Below are positions 1 through 13,342 of a DNA stretch of 64,000 bases, in pieces. Position 1 is the first letter of the stretch. Every line of letters begins with the position of its first letter. The notes under the pieces were generated by a model. That model made no database searches. It was given only the letters and a program-made list of their open reading frames with translations, and was not told the origin of the DNA. The stretch is from Chlorokybus atmophyticus. Taxonomy: Eukaryota > Streptophyta > Chlorokybophyceae > Chlorokybales > Chlorokybaceae. Location: NCBI GenBank assembly GCA_009103225.1, contig RHPI01000560.1, forward strand, positions 405,015-469,014, given 5' to 3'. The position numbers were made by a program, and so were the translations under genes.

Positions 1-1159
1 GGGGGGGGGGAGGGACAATGCAACAATGCATACAGTTGGGTGCAAACGCATGTTGACAAACAGTTGGGAGCATGACCAGTGCCTGATCGTGCACTATGTA
101 ACTGCATGCTTGTAGTGAGTAATTGGTGGCAACACCCCCATTGTTGACAACATCGTTGAAGGGACATTTCAGCGAGGTGCTAACTGTGGCAACCTCATCT
201 TGCAAGCGTTTCATAAACAATGCCACCGCAGCTCAAGCCACACCAAGTGAGATTGCGGTCAGACTAGCAAGCAACCTGCCACGTACCAAGTTGGCAGCAG
301 GCATCCCTGAGAACATCCTCAACTTCGCTGGGGTTGAGCGATGTCAGCGGCGTGGAGAATGCAGTCAGCTCCTTCCAGAAAGTGGCATGAAGCTCAACCG
401 GCTGAGATCCCACAAACTTCTGCAGTAGCCACTGGTGATCCGCGAATGCGGCTTTGCTCTGCTCGACACCCATTGTTGATGTTGGGGATCTCCCTGAACT
501 GGATCAATCCAGCACCCAAACCACAATTTATTTTAGCTATACACTTCAGCTAAACGTTCGCACTAGGCTCAGCCGCCCCTGTAACAGAACCAATCGCCTT
601 GTACTTCCCGGCCGATCGCCCCATACCAGAAAGCGCCCACCTACCCAGCAAGCTAGCGACCAGCAGCAGATCGCTCGCAGCTCCAAGACACCCCCAGCAT
701 CAATCTAGTTTGTCAACAATCAGTCAGCCACAACCACTCTCAACAAACCGCCGCCAACGCCGCCGCCAACACCACTAAGCTGGCCAACCACACTGACGCA
801 CACAGCGCAGCACTGCGCAAGTGTAATTTTGTCACACTGCCGATTTCGACACTGCTCAAATGCCAAACTGGCAGCAAAATGCCAGCACAGTTAAGCAGGC
901 GCAAGATCGACCATGGTCAAGTTAAACTAAAAGTTTCGATTGGGCAGTTGGCCGCGGCAACAAGGAGGGGGTTGCGGTTATGTAACCGTCGTTGGCTGGC
1001 TGGCGCGGTTTCAATGCCAAACCAACCGCTGGTTTTGCGGATGAAAGAACTGACTGGGACTTGTGCATTCCATTTCTTCAGCTGAGACGGTTGGTTGAGC
1101 AAATTAGGGTTGGCTGATTCTGCCGCTGCGGCAGTACCAGCCACAGCGGCGGCGGCGGG
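1..1159. other. 5' flank of the METTL17-like gene; no gene seen
   Basis: The window opens with a run of G, probably a contig edge. Short open frames occur but none resembles a known family or has convincing splice sites. A partial telomere box (TTAGGGTT) lies at 1104-1111, about 50 bp before the proposed METTL17 start, and could belong to its promoter. Confidence 0.4.
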
Positions 1160-4035
1160 ATGGGCGGGATAGCGGCGGCCGCCTTCGGTGTCCTGCGTAT
1201 TGGTTGCAAAAGACTAAGTCTTGGTGCTTTGTCTCACGGAAGCTGGAGAGCCATGCGTGCTTCAGCTGGAGGCGTGCAGGTTGGGTTTGGGAGTGCGTTG
1301 CATGCCATGTTGGTCAATATGTGAGTCATGCGAGGCACCATATACAATGCGCAACAGAATGGCACATGCATGACTCATGTATGACTCAGCAATGTTGTGG
1401 TCAGTTCTCTTCCAATCACGTTGCCTTGTAGGTGTCTTAAGTTTAGGGCTGCTTCGAATGTGCAGTAATGTGGCTTGCGGTCTAAGGGGCGCTGTGTAAT
1501 GCAGTGTGGCAGGTCGTCATCTTGCATGCAACAGAACGGGGCAGTATCACCACTTATTTGCGCTCAGCTCAGTTGATCCGTAAACGTTCTCCTGCACTTG
1601 CACAGCGGACCAACGCTTGGTGTAGTGTTGCAGCCGCATCGTATCATGTCACATGCGGATTTGGAAAGCAGTGAGTAGATTGCCAAGTATGCCATTCTCG
1701 AAACCGTGCAACAGCTCGGTTGACGTTGTATGGGTATTCCGTCGCCAATGACGCAGCTTACCCTGAGCACATACACAGGCAAAGCCGTGCAAGCTATCAT
1801 GCAAATGATTGCCAGGAATGCCAGTGGCTGCTAAGAATTGCGTCGTGATTAATACAGTGCGCTGAGTAGAAATACTTATTTGTAAAAAACTTATCACACA
1901 TGGTTTATGCGCACACGTTTACACGGACAACACCTGCCAAGCGTTGCTTAAAGGACCATCTGTTTAAATTGCGCTGCGTCTTGTCACTGGCAGTAGATTG
2001 GCTGTGCTGAGTTACGCTACAAATATTCCCGTTGTGCATTATGTTAGGCTGAGGATGTCGGTGGCACTGAGGGCACACACTCAAATGGTGAGCAAGACGA
2101 TGATGAAGTACCAACAACTTCAGGCCGTGGACCCCGCAACCAGCTGGAGGCTGCGTCTCGCAATTGGCTTGGGACCATTGAGCTTCCGGTGGCACTTGAG
2201 CAAGCCATTGAGAGAGCAGTTGTTGGTGAGTAGTTGTGGTGTTGTCACCGTAACTCTTGCCGCACCTTCATCTCGTTGCAGTGATGTCATAAGGCACTTA
2301 ACACTGACTGTTGTACCAGGTCTTTCATCTCGGCAACTTCGTCAGGAGGCGCAGCAGCTATCTGCTGCGTTAAGAGTGCCAGACGTTGAAAATGCCAGGT
2401 GCTGATTGCCCCCATCACACCTCTAGTTTGGGCCAGCTGAATGCATGACTGTATGCGGCACTGCACTGCATGCACTACTCGACGAAAGCGTGAGCTTTGC
2501 TGTTGACTGCCTTCATACTCGTGTTCTGCACCTTTAAGTCACAATCGGCAACTGGAGATCAGTAAACTTACTAATAGCTTTGGTGCTGTGACGTATGCAC
2601 AACTGCAGTGCACGGACGCCAGTTCAATCGTCAGATCCCACCGTGCAGGCCGCTTTGGAAGCGTATGCTGCTGGGATTAGAGCACGCAATGGTGGCAGTG
2701 GCTTGATGGAGGCGGACTTCATACCAACAGGGGGGTCATCTGGTGCGTGTCCCATGGCCGCTTGCTTGTTGAACACTCACATGGTCCAAGGGAAAGGTCA
2801 TGTTTGCAGGCCTCGCTAACACAGTTGGTTTCAATTCTTGGACAGCACCAAGCCGTACTAAGCGAGGCAGCAAGCGCAAGAAGAAAGAGTTTGCTGACAA
2901 AAGACGTCGTTACGATGACACTGAGTCCATGGCCTACGTGGCGGCCAGGGTACCCGCGACATATGCATCGACACATCGTGTGCTGGAAGAGGTTGCACGC
3001 CGTTTGCCACAGTTTCAGCCAAAGAAGGTGCTAGACTTTGGCTCTGGGCCAGGCACTGTTTTGTGGGCTGCCAAGCAGGTGTGGCCAAGAGGAATGCAAA
3101 AGACGGTTGCTGTTGATTCTTCACAAGCCATGAATGTCATCAGCAGTAAACTTCTGGAAGGCACTCGCATGGCCAGGAGCTTGCGCCGCGTCAAACAGTT
3201 AACTGTGCTTCATGGCCCAACCCAACACAACTGTTACGACCTGGTTGTCGCATCATATGCACTGGGCGAGTCTAAATCTGAACAGGAGCGGAATGCTTTG
3301 GTGCGATCCCTTTGGCAGCGATCTTCGCAGTTGCTGGTCATTGTTGAGCCTGGCACGCCTGAAGGCTCTGCGGTTGTGCGGAAGGCAAGAGCTTTGATTT
3401 TGAAAAACTCCGAAAAGGCACAGAGGCGTGCTAAGCAGCTTGCAAACAGTGGTGTTGACGACACCACTGTTGTGGACAACAGCCATTTTGCGCATGTAGT
3501 TGCTCCCTGCCCACACGATGGCGTGTGCCCAATGGACGGCTCCTCGCAGTGGTGTCACTTCTCCCAGCGCCTGCAACGAACACGATTGCAGCGCATCACA
3601 AAAGCTACCAGCCCCAGCGCAGCTCTTCCTTATGAAAACGAGAAGTATTCGTATGTTGTTCTAGCCAAAGGGCTAAGGCAGGGCGCTGCTGAACCAGATC
3701 TTAGAGAGCTTTTGGTACCATATGCAGATGACACCGATGACACTGGTGCAGGGGACGCTGCAGATGAAGCTATCTCCAAGGAAAATGACGCTCCCAACAC
3801 ATCTGCGCAAAGCAATCCTATCGCTATCGCTGCAGCTGCTGCTTGGCCACGAGTTGTTCGCGAGCCGCAGAAACGCGGTCGACATGTGGTCATCGACCTT
3901 TGCACAGCAGAAGCGCAGGGCACGCTGCGTCGCGCAACAGCAACCAAGAGCAAGTTGGACGCAGAGTACGGTCCGCACGCGTATCGCATGGCTAGGCAGC
4001 TACGATGGGGGGATCTCTGGCCGTATGAAACATGA
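1160..4035 (+). CDS. METTL17: Mitochondrial ribosome assembly protein METTL17/Rsm22 family
   Basis: Rsm22/METTL17 proteins bind the mitochondrial small ribosomal subunit during assembly; they have a methyltransferase fold and an Fe-S cluster. Proposed exons are 1160-1279, 2048-2225, 2320-2398, 2609-2742 and 2810-4035; all phases join and give 578 residues. The first 40 residues are rich in Ala, Ser and Arg with no acidic residue, as in a mitochondrial presequence, which decided the start. The SAM-loop motif DFGSGPG is near residue 245. A Cys triad in PCPHDGVCPMDGSSQWC is near residues 403-420, and a fourth Cys (HVVIDLC, near 535) matches the fourth cluster ligand of the family. The end (WGDLWPYE) is also family-like. 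The large last exon is certain; exons 1-4 are inferred from phase and weak similarity. A TGTAA poly(A) motif follows about 100 nt after the stop. Confidence 0.85.
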
Positions 4036-4131
4036 TGCTGTACAGGCTAGAACTGTGCGATCACTGAACACTGCTAGTGTGCGGCTGTGCTGCTTCGCGT
4101 AGATGATTGTAGTCATGCAATGTGCCACCTG

Positions 4132-4136
4132 TGTAA
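4132..4136 (+). terminator. Possible poly(A) signal TGTAA for METTL17
   Basis: TGTAA is the usual poly(A) signal of chlorophyte algae. This copy lies 97 nt after the METTL17 stop codon and is followed by an A run. The motif is short, so a chance match is possible. Confidence 0.4.
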
Positions 4137-4605
4137 AAAAGAGGTTGCTCAGTGGACTCCCTTACATTGACAACAGTACGTTGTCACTGTATGTCACTAC
4201 GTTTTTTGTGCACAGCTCAGTTGTTGCTTGCTGTGCTCAACCTGCATGCAGCTGCCAAGCAATCAGCACGCTATAACTGTGTGCTGTTCACACCTGGTCC
4301 ATGCTCTATTCCATGTGCGTATTCATGCGTTGCTAGTTTGCACAAGGTGCATGAGACGCGCTACCCAACTGCCAGTTCTGATGCATGCAACGCTACGCCT
4401 ACCAGTGCCTGAACCAGGGTGAGTATGCTTGCACATTGTCTTGACCAACCTTCAACTGTACACACAGGCACAATGCTGGTCCGCTGAAGACGACTGGCTG
4501 CAAAGCAAGCCACTGAATGCGCCGAGTGGTTCGGTCAACTCTGTTGCATCAACCTGATGTCTCGATGCAAGGTTTCCGCCATGCTGCGCGCATGCACCAT
4601 CAAAT

Positions 4606-4647
4606 GAACAGAGAGCTCGGCCATGCATATGACCGAGCTCTGTGTTC
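4606..4647. repeat. Hairpin with 15-bp arms
   Basis: The left arm 4606-4620 pairs with the right arm 4633-4647 with one mismatch around a 12-nt loop that contains ATGCAT. It lies about 570 bp downstream of METTL17. Role unknown. Confidence 0.6.
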
Positions 4648-5546
4648 CCTATCCCTCTATTGAGCAAGTGTGTGCTTGGCTGCCCTGTTCAGTGTCCGCA
4701 ATGCACAGCCTGGTGAGCTGAGGTGAGCTGAGGTGAGCTGATGTGTCCCTGCTACATGCACCAGCAGCATGCATCGCTGCAACAACGTTGGTTGCAGCGG
4801 CCATGCTTGGCATCTTGCATCCAAACCACTCGAGCTTACTGCAGTGGAAGAGACAATGCAGGCGACACAAACAGAAGGGCTGGGCTACAAGAGCTTTGCC
4901 AGTGACGTCAGCTACGACAAACATGACATGGTGAGCTTACCCTTATCACGACTAAGCAGCCAACTGATGGACGCTGAAGCTAGCTCTGCTTCCTCGGTTA
5001 GTTTCCCCCCCTTCTCCTTGACAAAAGCCAGGAAAGCACGTCCTGCCCATGTGTGCCAACTAACGGACCATTGCAACCGAGCTCGAGAGCGGCGGCTTAA
5101 CCGAGTCACACGCAAAGCAGCGCCATGCATTGGGTTAGTGCGTTTTTCAAATGACGCGACGCGACAGCCCGAGGCGGTAGACGCGGTTAGAGTGACTTCA
5201 GTCAAGGCGGACGCTGTGACGCATTGGGAGCGAAGTGACTGAGTTGGAGTAAGGCAGCACAAGCAGCAGCGGCGGAGAGAGTGAGTGTGTATGTGTGTGA
5301 GGAGGCGGGACACTGGTGTTGGGTGGGGTAGGGGCGGCGGACAGCTGGGAGGGTGTTGTCGTGATTGGTAGGGTTGCTGTTTACTGTCAGTGCAAGGCGC
5401 AGGGGCTGCCCCTCAGCACACATTCCTCGCTCGCTTGCTTGCGTTATGACAGCTGCTGCTCGGCGGCTGCTGCTATTACCACTGCTGCTGCTTCTTTCTG
5501 TGAGCTGAAGGAATAGACGCCTGTAGCAGACGCCGCCGGCTCCATC

Positions 5547-8500
5547 ATGAAGCGTCAGCGGGACGACGGCGGAGGCGGAGCAGCGCCGTCTGTTGCCAAG
5601 CGCCCAGCTGGCATAAGGCCAGACAGGTATTACTTCGTCGCTGTTGCTGTTATTTTACAAGCTCTCGTCAGCATCATCAAGCACTCCGCCTGCAGCTACC
5701 GCTACTTCATATCTGCTTGATATGTGCAGTAAACTGTGCTATGGGGACAATGGTGGGATTGCTTCGCTTGTGGCAATTTGAGCTTGTGTTCATGCTTGCT
5801 TCGCTCCAACACAACAAGCTGCTCATGCCACTGCGCATGCCTGGACACTGTGCTTGCGCGTGAAATGCTTTCTTAGTGTTGAAAGTTTTCAACGCTGTCA
5901 AGCAGTGCCGAAGGCATAGTAGCAAAGCTAGAAACTCCCGCGCCGGCGCCTCCTCCCGTACAACCTCTTCCCGCTGCTGCTGCTGCAGCTGCTGCTGCCC
6001 CTCCTGCTGCACCTGGTGCGACGCCGGAGCGCAAGGAGCGTCTGACGACGGAAGATGCGCTGTCCTACTTGCGTGAGGTCAAGGAGCGTTTCAAGCACAA
6101 GAGAGCAGTCTACGACACCTTCTTGGAAATCATGAAGGAGTTCAAGTCTCAGCGGTAAGCGTCCATAGCCGTCTTCTGCACTGTGGTCATGACGTTCCCA
6201 GCTGTGTCAATGTCTCCTCCCCGTTCTGATGCTGTTGAGGTGTCAGTGCTTAGAGGTCGCCTTGCTAATCGAGTGGTGGTGTTGGTTGTGAGCCTGTGCT
6301 GCGCAAACAAGCTACTCAGACAGTTGTCAATGCAGCGTTCGTTCGTTGTATGTAGAGCCACATAGTGCTTATGCTTCATGCCCTGTGTCACAGTGTTGCA
6401 AGGTACTGCCAATGCAGCCTCATTTGGTGTGTGTGTTTGTGTGTATGTGTGTCTCTCTAGTGAATGTGAGAATGTACAGTTGTCAGATACGCTCCACCAG
6501 TCAACTACAGCCACTTGCATGCATTGGACATTGGTTACTGGGTGCTGGAAGTTGACCAACCAGGACCGATGACACGTATACGCTTCATGCTTGTAGGCCT
6601 AGGTGGCTGGAGTTTCCTAGATGAATGTACCGCTGTGTGCTTCGCTGATGGTTTGCGCTACTTTTACAACCTGATGCTCATTTCTGTTTTGTGGTGGATC
6701 AGCATCGACACCAATGGCGTCATTGTGCGCGTCAAAGAGCTGTTTCGTGGCCACAAGGAACTCATTCTGGGGTTCAATACTTTCCTGCCGAAGGGGTACG
6801 AGATAGAGGCAGATGACGTTGCAGATGACGTCCCCCAGGAACCACCAGGTCCTCCGCAACCTAAACCTCCTCCTCCCAAGACGCATGTTGAGTTTGACCA
6901 GGCTATCAACTATGTGAACAAAATCAAGGTATTCACACATTCTTCCGTCTCTCGCATGAATACAGCATGTCATTGCTACCTATAAGCATGCATTGGCTGC
7001 GCGCTTGCTTGACAACACCGGCCGCTGCAGCATCGTTTTCAACAAGATGAAAGAGTTTACAAGGCGTTCTTGGAGATCTTGAACATGTATCGTAAGGGTC
7101 TGAAGACCATTGCCAAAGTGTATGAAGAGGTGCGCTCATCAAGTCTTGGTCTGCGTTGTTGCTATACAATGTCATGCTGTTCTCCTGGTTGTGCTTGCAG
7201 CAAACTTGCAATGACGACGTGCAGGTGGCCACCTTGTTCGCTGACCATGCAGACTTGCTAGAGGAGTTCACCTACTTCTTGCCAGATTCTACGCCACCCG
7301 CCACACAGCCCAAGGATCTCGTTGTCGTTGGAGTGCCAAGTCTCAATGCAATGCCTCCAGGCAAGAAGGAGACTGGGACGGTAAAGGCCGGACCCAGGCA
7401 CAGTGCTGGACCTTCAGCGCTTGGCACAAAGGTGCGCGGTCGGCTGTTGCAGCCGCATGCAGTCCACTCTGGTGCAGCATTGCTCCTGTATTCAATGCGC
7501 ATGGTCATGCAACTTGCAGGCCAAACCTAGCGGTGAAGCAGAGATCAGGCGGCCTGGTCACAAGCGCAAGTCTACCAGACGCGCGGATATTGGTCCGCCA
7601 CCAAAGCCAGCAGCTGAGTCAGAAGGCACAGGCGATCAGGAGGTGCGAGAGAAAGAGCGCAAAGGCAAGGAGGCAAGGGAGGTCGTCAAAGAAGAAAAAG
7701 AGGAGGACATTGACAAGAGTGCAGATATCCCTGCTGATGACAGAAAGCCAACCAAAGGTGGCTGAGTTTGCTTGCTGCTAGTTGGCGAAAATGAAAAAAC
7801 GCTTTCCATCGGTGTTGGCGATAGTCGAGTGCAAGCTATATGTATGCATCTAGGCACTAACAGTTCGCTCCTGTTGCAGCTGCAAATCTTGCCAAGGAGC
7901 TGGCATTCTTTGAGAAAGTCAAGGCGCGATTGCGGAACCGCGACGCCTACCAAGAGTTCCTCAAGTGCCTCAATCTGTTCAGTCAGGACATCATTTCGCG
8001 AATCGAGTTGCAAGGCCTGGTATGGTTGCACTATGGACACGAACTTACAAACCGATGCACTTCATTAGGATACTTGTCCGTCCTGAAGCGTACTGCCCTT
8101 GTTTTGACACTATGTGGTTGCAGGCTGGAGACATACTTGGACGGTTTCCGGAGCTATTGGTTGGATTCAATGAGTTCCTCGCGCGTTGTGAGACAATGGG
8201 TGAGTGATGCAAATTGTTCTGTGTCTGAGATCTGCGTCGCGATGTGGTGTTTGCCGCTGCTTGAGGATGCGTGCGCTTGACACTTGGCTGATTGGTCAGA
8301 CTTTGAGTTTGGAGATCCCGGCAAGCCCAAAGAGCTACGTGTTGCTGCTGGCCCACCAAAGGAGATTCCCAAGGTCAAGGTGGGTTCTATGCGGGAAAGG
8401 TACCTCAGCCGTCCTGTATCAGAGCTAGACTTGTCAACGGCAGACCGCTGCACGCCATCATATCGCCTTCTGCCGAAGAATGTGAGTTGAGCCTTACTGG

Positions 8501-11500
8501 CTTTTGGTCTGCTGTCGGTCTTCATTGGGAGACCTCAGTATAACTGCTCGTATTGTGCTGCGCAGTACCCCAAGCTCCGATGCAGCGGTCGGACAAAACT
8601 CTGTCATTCTGTGCTCAACGACAGCTGGGTTTCTGTCACTTCCGGTAGCGAAGAGAACACCTTTAAGAACATGCGCAAGAATCAGTATGAAGAGGCCTTG
8701 TTCCGCTGTGAGGACGACAGGTACCAGGATTCGCAACATGCATGTGCAGTTTACTGTTTGCAGCTTTGACATCCATGTATGCTCTGCAGATATGAGCTTG
8801 ACATGGTGGTGGAGTCCAATACATCCACGTTGAAGCTGCTGGCTCAATTGAATGAGCAAATCAACAGCATGACTGCAGATGAGCGTGCAAGCTTTCAAAT
8901 TGGAGACGCTCTTACCCGTAAGCTGTGTAGCATGTTTGCTTGCCACTATGCATGTCCATGAAGTTCGGTTTGGTTATTGTTGAAGCCATATGCTCGTCCA
9001 TGGTTGTGGATTGCATCTCAAATGAGAGTCGTGTTTGGCACTTTGCTTTGAGCTGTCATCAGTTGAACTGACCATGGCCTACGCAGACAACATTGCAGTA
9101 CGTAGGCTCTTGGTTTGCCTGCTTGTGTTGAAGCATGACAATTGCTTCCTGTTGCAGCAATCCACACCCGTTGCATCGAGCGGATCTATGGTGATCACGG
9201 CCCCGACATTGTTGAGTTGCTTTTCAAGAACCCCATCGTTGCTATCCCTGTGATCTTGTCAAGGCTAAAGCAGAAGGATGACGAGTGGAGAACCGTTCGC
9301 GGCGACATGAATAAGGTTTGGGGAGAGGTTTATGCCAAGAATTACTACAAGGCACTAGACCACCGCAGCTTCTACTTCAAGCAAACAGACAAAAAAAGCC
9401 TTAGCGCTCGAGGTTGGTTTCGTAGACCTCGTGCTGATTTTCCATACGCTGCCCAGTGCATGTGCAGCTGCCTCATTGTCACTGAGAGCAATGCTGACGT
9501 CAATCGCAGGATTGATTGCGGAGATCAAGGAAGTCAGTGAGCGCAGAAGGCATGACGAGGACAACTTGCAGAATATTGCGGCAATTGCTGCCAACATGCA
9601 AGCCACGACGCCTGATTTGTTGTATGAGTTCCTGGACCCTGCCGTCCATGAAGACATTTTCCAGATCATTAAGTTCTCCGCTGATGAGATTCTTTCTCAA
9701 GAGCAGAGCGAAAAGGTACTGCAGATGTCATGATGTTTACAGTTTCATATGTGCCCATGCTACATGCGAGTGTCAGTCAGATCATTGTTTGCACTGTGCA
9801 TGGAGTTCTGACCATCCCACGCATTGTTGCAGGTGTTGTCGTTTTGGACAGAGTTTATGGAGGTCTTCTATGGTGTGGACCGAAATGCTGCAGCCGCTAG
9901 GAGTGACAGTATACCGGATCAGTCCAATGCTACCCGTGCAGATGCAGCTGCTTCTACTGGAGCAGCGAATGCCGCTCAAGTCGACGCTGTGCGGGATTCC
10001 ACAAAGGGCGCAAGCCCTAATGCAGATGCGGGCAAGGTAGGCTCTCCCCGCCAACAATTGTTGCATGTACAGTGTAATTGCCAGGTGTTTCGCACACTTT
10101 TGCGTGGTGGGTTTATGCTTTGGTCTATCTCAGGATCCAGAGGGCCGCACTGCAGATGCTGAAATCGCCCGCGCCACAGGTGCGCCATTGTTAGGCCACA
10201 GATATAGTTCCTCTTTATACTGTTACCTGTTGCTAGGGTGCACGGCATTGCCAACAGCTAGACCAGAGGCACATTGCTCTTCGGTAAACAGTGCAGGAAA
10301 CATATGCGGCATGTTGTGCAGAAGGTACGGAGACAGTGCCGGCTACAGATGCAACAGTACCGGATGCTCCCCAGAAGGCAACCACTGATGAGGGCGAAGA
10401 CTTTTCCGAAGAGGAGAAGAAGATGAAGCTGTGCAAGCCACTCGCACCATACTCTGTACAGGCGGAAGGTGCTGAGGCTCCACTGCACAGCAGCAGCACG
10501 CAAGGAGATAGCCACATATTCTACGGACATGATGCCTTTTATCTGCTGTTCCGATTGCATCAGGTTCGCATTGCCACCTGAGCCACAACTTGTGCATCAA
10601 TGGCAGCTTTGAGCAGCTGCAGGCTGGTGTGCGGCCTAACGATTGTTTGCACGCCAATCTCTCAGACACTATATGAGCGGTTACTGAGCGCGAAGAGTGC
10701 CGGCATAGGCATGGACAAAAGAAAACGACCTGCATCGGCGCAACCTGGTGTTCCACCCAGTCCCCCCACATCATCTTATAACACGTAAAAATGATGTGAC
10801 CAGCACAAGCTGTAGTTCTGCATAGTTTGTCACTATGACTGATCTTTGTGCTTGCTGACACAGGTTTAAGCAGTCGCTTTTTAACTTGCTTGATGGAACG
10901 ACGGAGAACACCAAGTATGAAGATGACTGTCGCACTGTCTTGGGCACAGGCTCATACATATTGTTCACGCTCGACAAGTTGATTTTTAAGGTTATCAAGC
11001 AGGTGAGTGTTCCCATGTGATTGTGCCTCCACTCAAACCTTTAGCTATTTACCTTCTGTACCTTCATGGAAGGAATGCGTGTGAAGTTGCCTTGTTGATA
11101 TGTGACTGTTGCACAGCTGCAAACAGTAGCATCAGATGATTTTGCCGCGAAGCTCGTTGCACTGTATTGGTATGAAGGTCGGCGGCCCCCTCCATTCCAA
11201 GACAGTGTCTACCATGCCAACGCCTGCATCTACTTGCACGACGACTCGTGCTATCGCTTTGAGCAGGTGCGAAGAGCTGAATTGGTTGACATGAAAGCGC
11301 CAATTGCTGTCGCAATAACCGACTGTGTGCCATGCATGGCAAGCAGGTGAAGCAGCCAGTACCATCAGTCAGAATTACCTTGATGGACAGAGGTCCAGAC
11401 AAGACAGAAGTGCCGGTCGGTGCACTGGATGAAGCATTCGGCGCTTACCTGCGGGTGTTTTTGCACTCGAAGCCTGAGCTAACAGACAAGAGGGTATTTC

Positions 11501-11939
11501 TATCCAGGTAAGGCGTTTAATTTGACGCTGCCTATGTGAACTTACCCCAGGATCTCATCACAAGGTCAGTAACGGTCTCCCTGGATGACAGAAATGTACG
11601 TAACAAAGAAGGCGAGGTTAGCAGTGGGGCAGTGGAGGTTGTGAATGGACTGGAGTGCAAGATATCATGCAACACTTCCAAGGTACGATGCACTTCTGTG
11701 GTGCTGTGCATGGATACAGATGTGCATCAAATGCAAGCTCACAAGTGTGTATGGTGTTGCAGGTGTCGTATGTTTTGGACACAGAGGACCTGCTTTTCCG
11801 CCGCAAGCGTAGGAGTCAGAAACGACAGCAGCAGAGCAATCAGCAACAGTTGTCCGCTAAGCTGCAGCGCTATCACAAGTGGCTTGGCAGTAGTAGGGGA
11901 GGGGCTCCGACAGGAACGCCTACAGGGCGCGTCAATTAG
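5547..11939 (+). CDS. SIN3: SIN3 transcriptional corepressor scaffold
   Basis: SIN3 is the nuclear scaffold that joins DNA-bound repressors to class I histone deacetylases. The gene reads as about 22 exons and about 1,200 residues; the phases of the first 14 exons (5547-5626, 5906-6154, 6703-6928, 7031-7129, 7225-7431, 7520-7757, 7880-8019, 8124-8199, 8300-8481, 8566-8720, 8790-8917, 9158-9412, 9510-9715, 9833-10036) all join. PAH1 starts at [20 protein letters not shown]2 at [15 protein letters not shown] and PAH3 at [15 protein letters not shown]. The HDAC-interacting region runs from [13 protein letters not shown] through [10 protein letters not shown], and the Sin3 C-terminal domain carries [22 protein letters not shown] Pro/poly-Ala linker (CTG/GCT-rich DNA near 5970-6010) precedes PAH1. 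The start has no in-frame alternative and begins with a basic MKRQR, as in plant SIN3-like proteins. Downstream exon edges are approximate. Confidence 0.95.
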
Positions 11940-12149
11940 GTGAATCGTGGGAACTGAATGGTCTGCTTCTGTTGGTCTGTGCTGCCCCTACGTAATCAGA
12001 TGTTGAACTGATCGTCACAGATTGGTACATGGACTGCATTCTCGATTACTGCTCCATGGCTTTTTGCCATACACAGTGCTGTCTGCAGCATGCATAACGC
12101 AGGCTGGGTCATGTTGGGCCAGCGTCTTGCTTCTGTATGCGAACAACAC

Positions 12150-12354
12150 TGCATAGGCTTTCCAACAATTGCAACACAATGTAAGGCACCAGCAAGCACA
12201 CCAGCCAGCACACCAACAGGCACACCAGCAAGGACTGAATTACAAGGGCAAGGGCAAGGCTATGTGCACTAGCTATGTGCGTATGCTGGTGGTGGTGGGC
12301 GGAGAGGTGGGGCGGGGCAGTAGCAGCACAGCAGGTGTAAGGCAAGGCAAGGCA
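12150..12354 (+). repeat. Direct repeat copy 1 (pair with 13138)
   Basis: This stretch begins TGCATAGGCTTTCC and recurs almost unchanged 988 bp downstream. Inside it are 12-bp CACACCAACAGG-like minisatellite units whose number and order differ between the copies. Confidence 0.85.
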
Positions 12355-13137
12355 GGGCAGACCTGAGCAACAGCGGGGCTGGTGTCAGCGTAGTTGTAGA
12401 AGCGACCAGCAGGTAGCAGCAGCAGCAGCAGGCAAGGGAGGTTAGGCGAGGGGGTGAGCGGGATGCTGTGTTGTGCTGTGCGTGAGGGGCGCAGCAGGCC
12501 GGGCGGCTAGGTTATGGCGTGCTGGTCTTTACAGCCGCTTGTTGTAACACCCGCCAGCTGGAGCAGTAGCGATACAATGGCTGGCCCAACGGACACTTTG
12601 CTGAGTCAGATGAGACACAGGCATTCTGAGCGACAGCACTTGACATATCACGTTAGTGCACTGTCAGCTCAGCAGTCAGTCAATTAGCACAGCAGTCAGC
12701 ATAGCAGGCAGTCAATCACTTAGCAAGTAGTCAATGGCAACAATTGCAAGCACTCACAAGCTGACGTCAAATGCATGCATGCGCGGGCAGACACTCTGCT
12801 CCCCACACATGCGTAACCACTTACCTCACTTACCTCACTCACCTAGGCTTCGGACTTGCACTTGTTGGCCACTCGCACGTAGAGCTGCTGGTATGTCATG
12901 CCGGCTGGTGCTGGTTCATGCACGTGCAGTAGCTACGTGCATGCAATGCTACTAGCCCCGCACCTAGCACAAGACAATACAACACAATACAAGGCAATAC
13001 CACACAGCACTCTCACAAGCACGCACCCACGCACTGACACCACAAGCCTAGGAGCTGCATGCAGTTCCAGGCGGCCAAAGGCGATGGGAGTAGGGATTAA
13101 GAATCTCCCAAACTACAACCAGGATCCCTCGGCAAAA

Positions 13138-13342
13138 TGCATAGGCTTTCCAACAATTGCAACACAATGTAAGGCACCAGCCAGCACACCAACAGGCACA
13201 CCAACAGGCACACCAGCAAGGACTGAACTACAAGGGCAAGGGCAAGGCTATGTGCACTAGCTACGTGCGTATGCTGGTGGTGGTGGGCGGAGAGGTGGGG
13301 CGGGGCAGTAGCAGCACAGCAGATGTAAGGCAAGGCAAGGTA
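13138..13342 (+). repeat. Direct repeat copy 2 (pair with 12150)
   Basis: It matches 12150-12354 with a few substitutions and one change in the internal CACACCAACAGG units. It ends in the same GGCAAGGCAAGG run. Confidence 0.85.

Larger units (their letters stand above)
4036..5546. other. Intergenic region between METTL17 and SIN3
   Basis: No convincing coding exon was seen. It holds a hairpin at 4606-4647, three copies of GGTGAGCTGA at 4712-4741, and a GC-rich probable SIN3 promoter/leader (about 5060-5546) with a partial telomere box TAGGGTT at 5369-5375. Confidence 0.4.

Noticed and set aside
12150-13342. LTR retrotransposon bounded by the 205-bp direct repeats
   Set aside because: Copies start with TG, but no primer site directly follows copy 1, no polypurine tract precedes copy 2, and no target duplication is visible.
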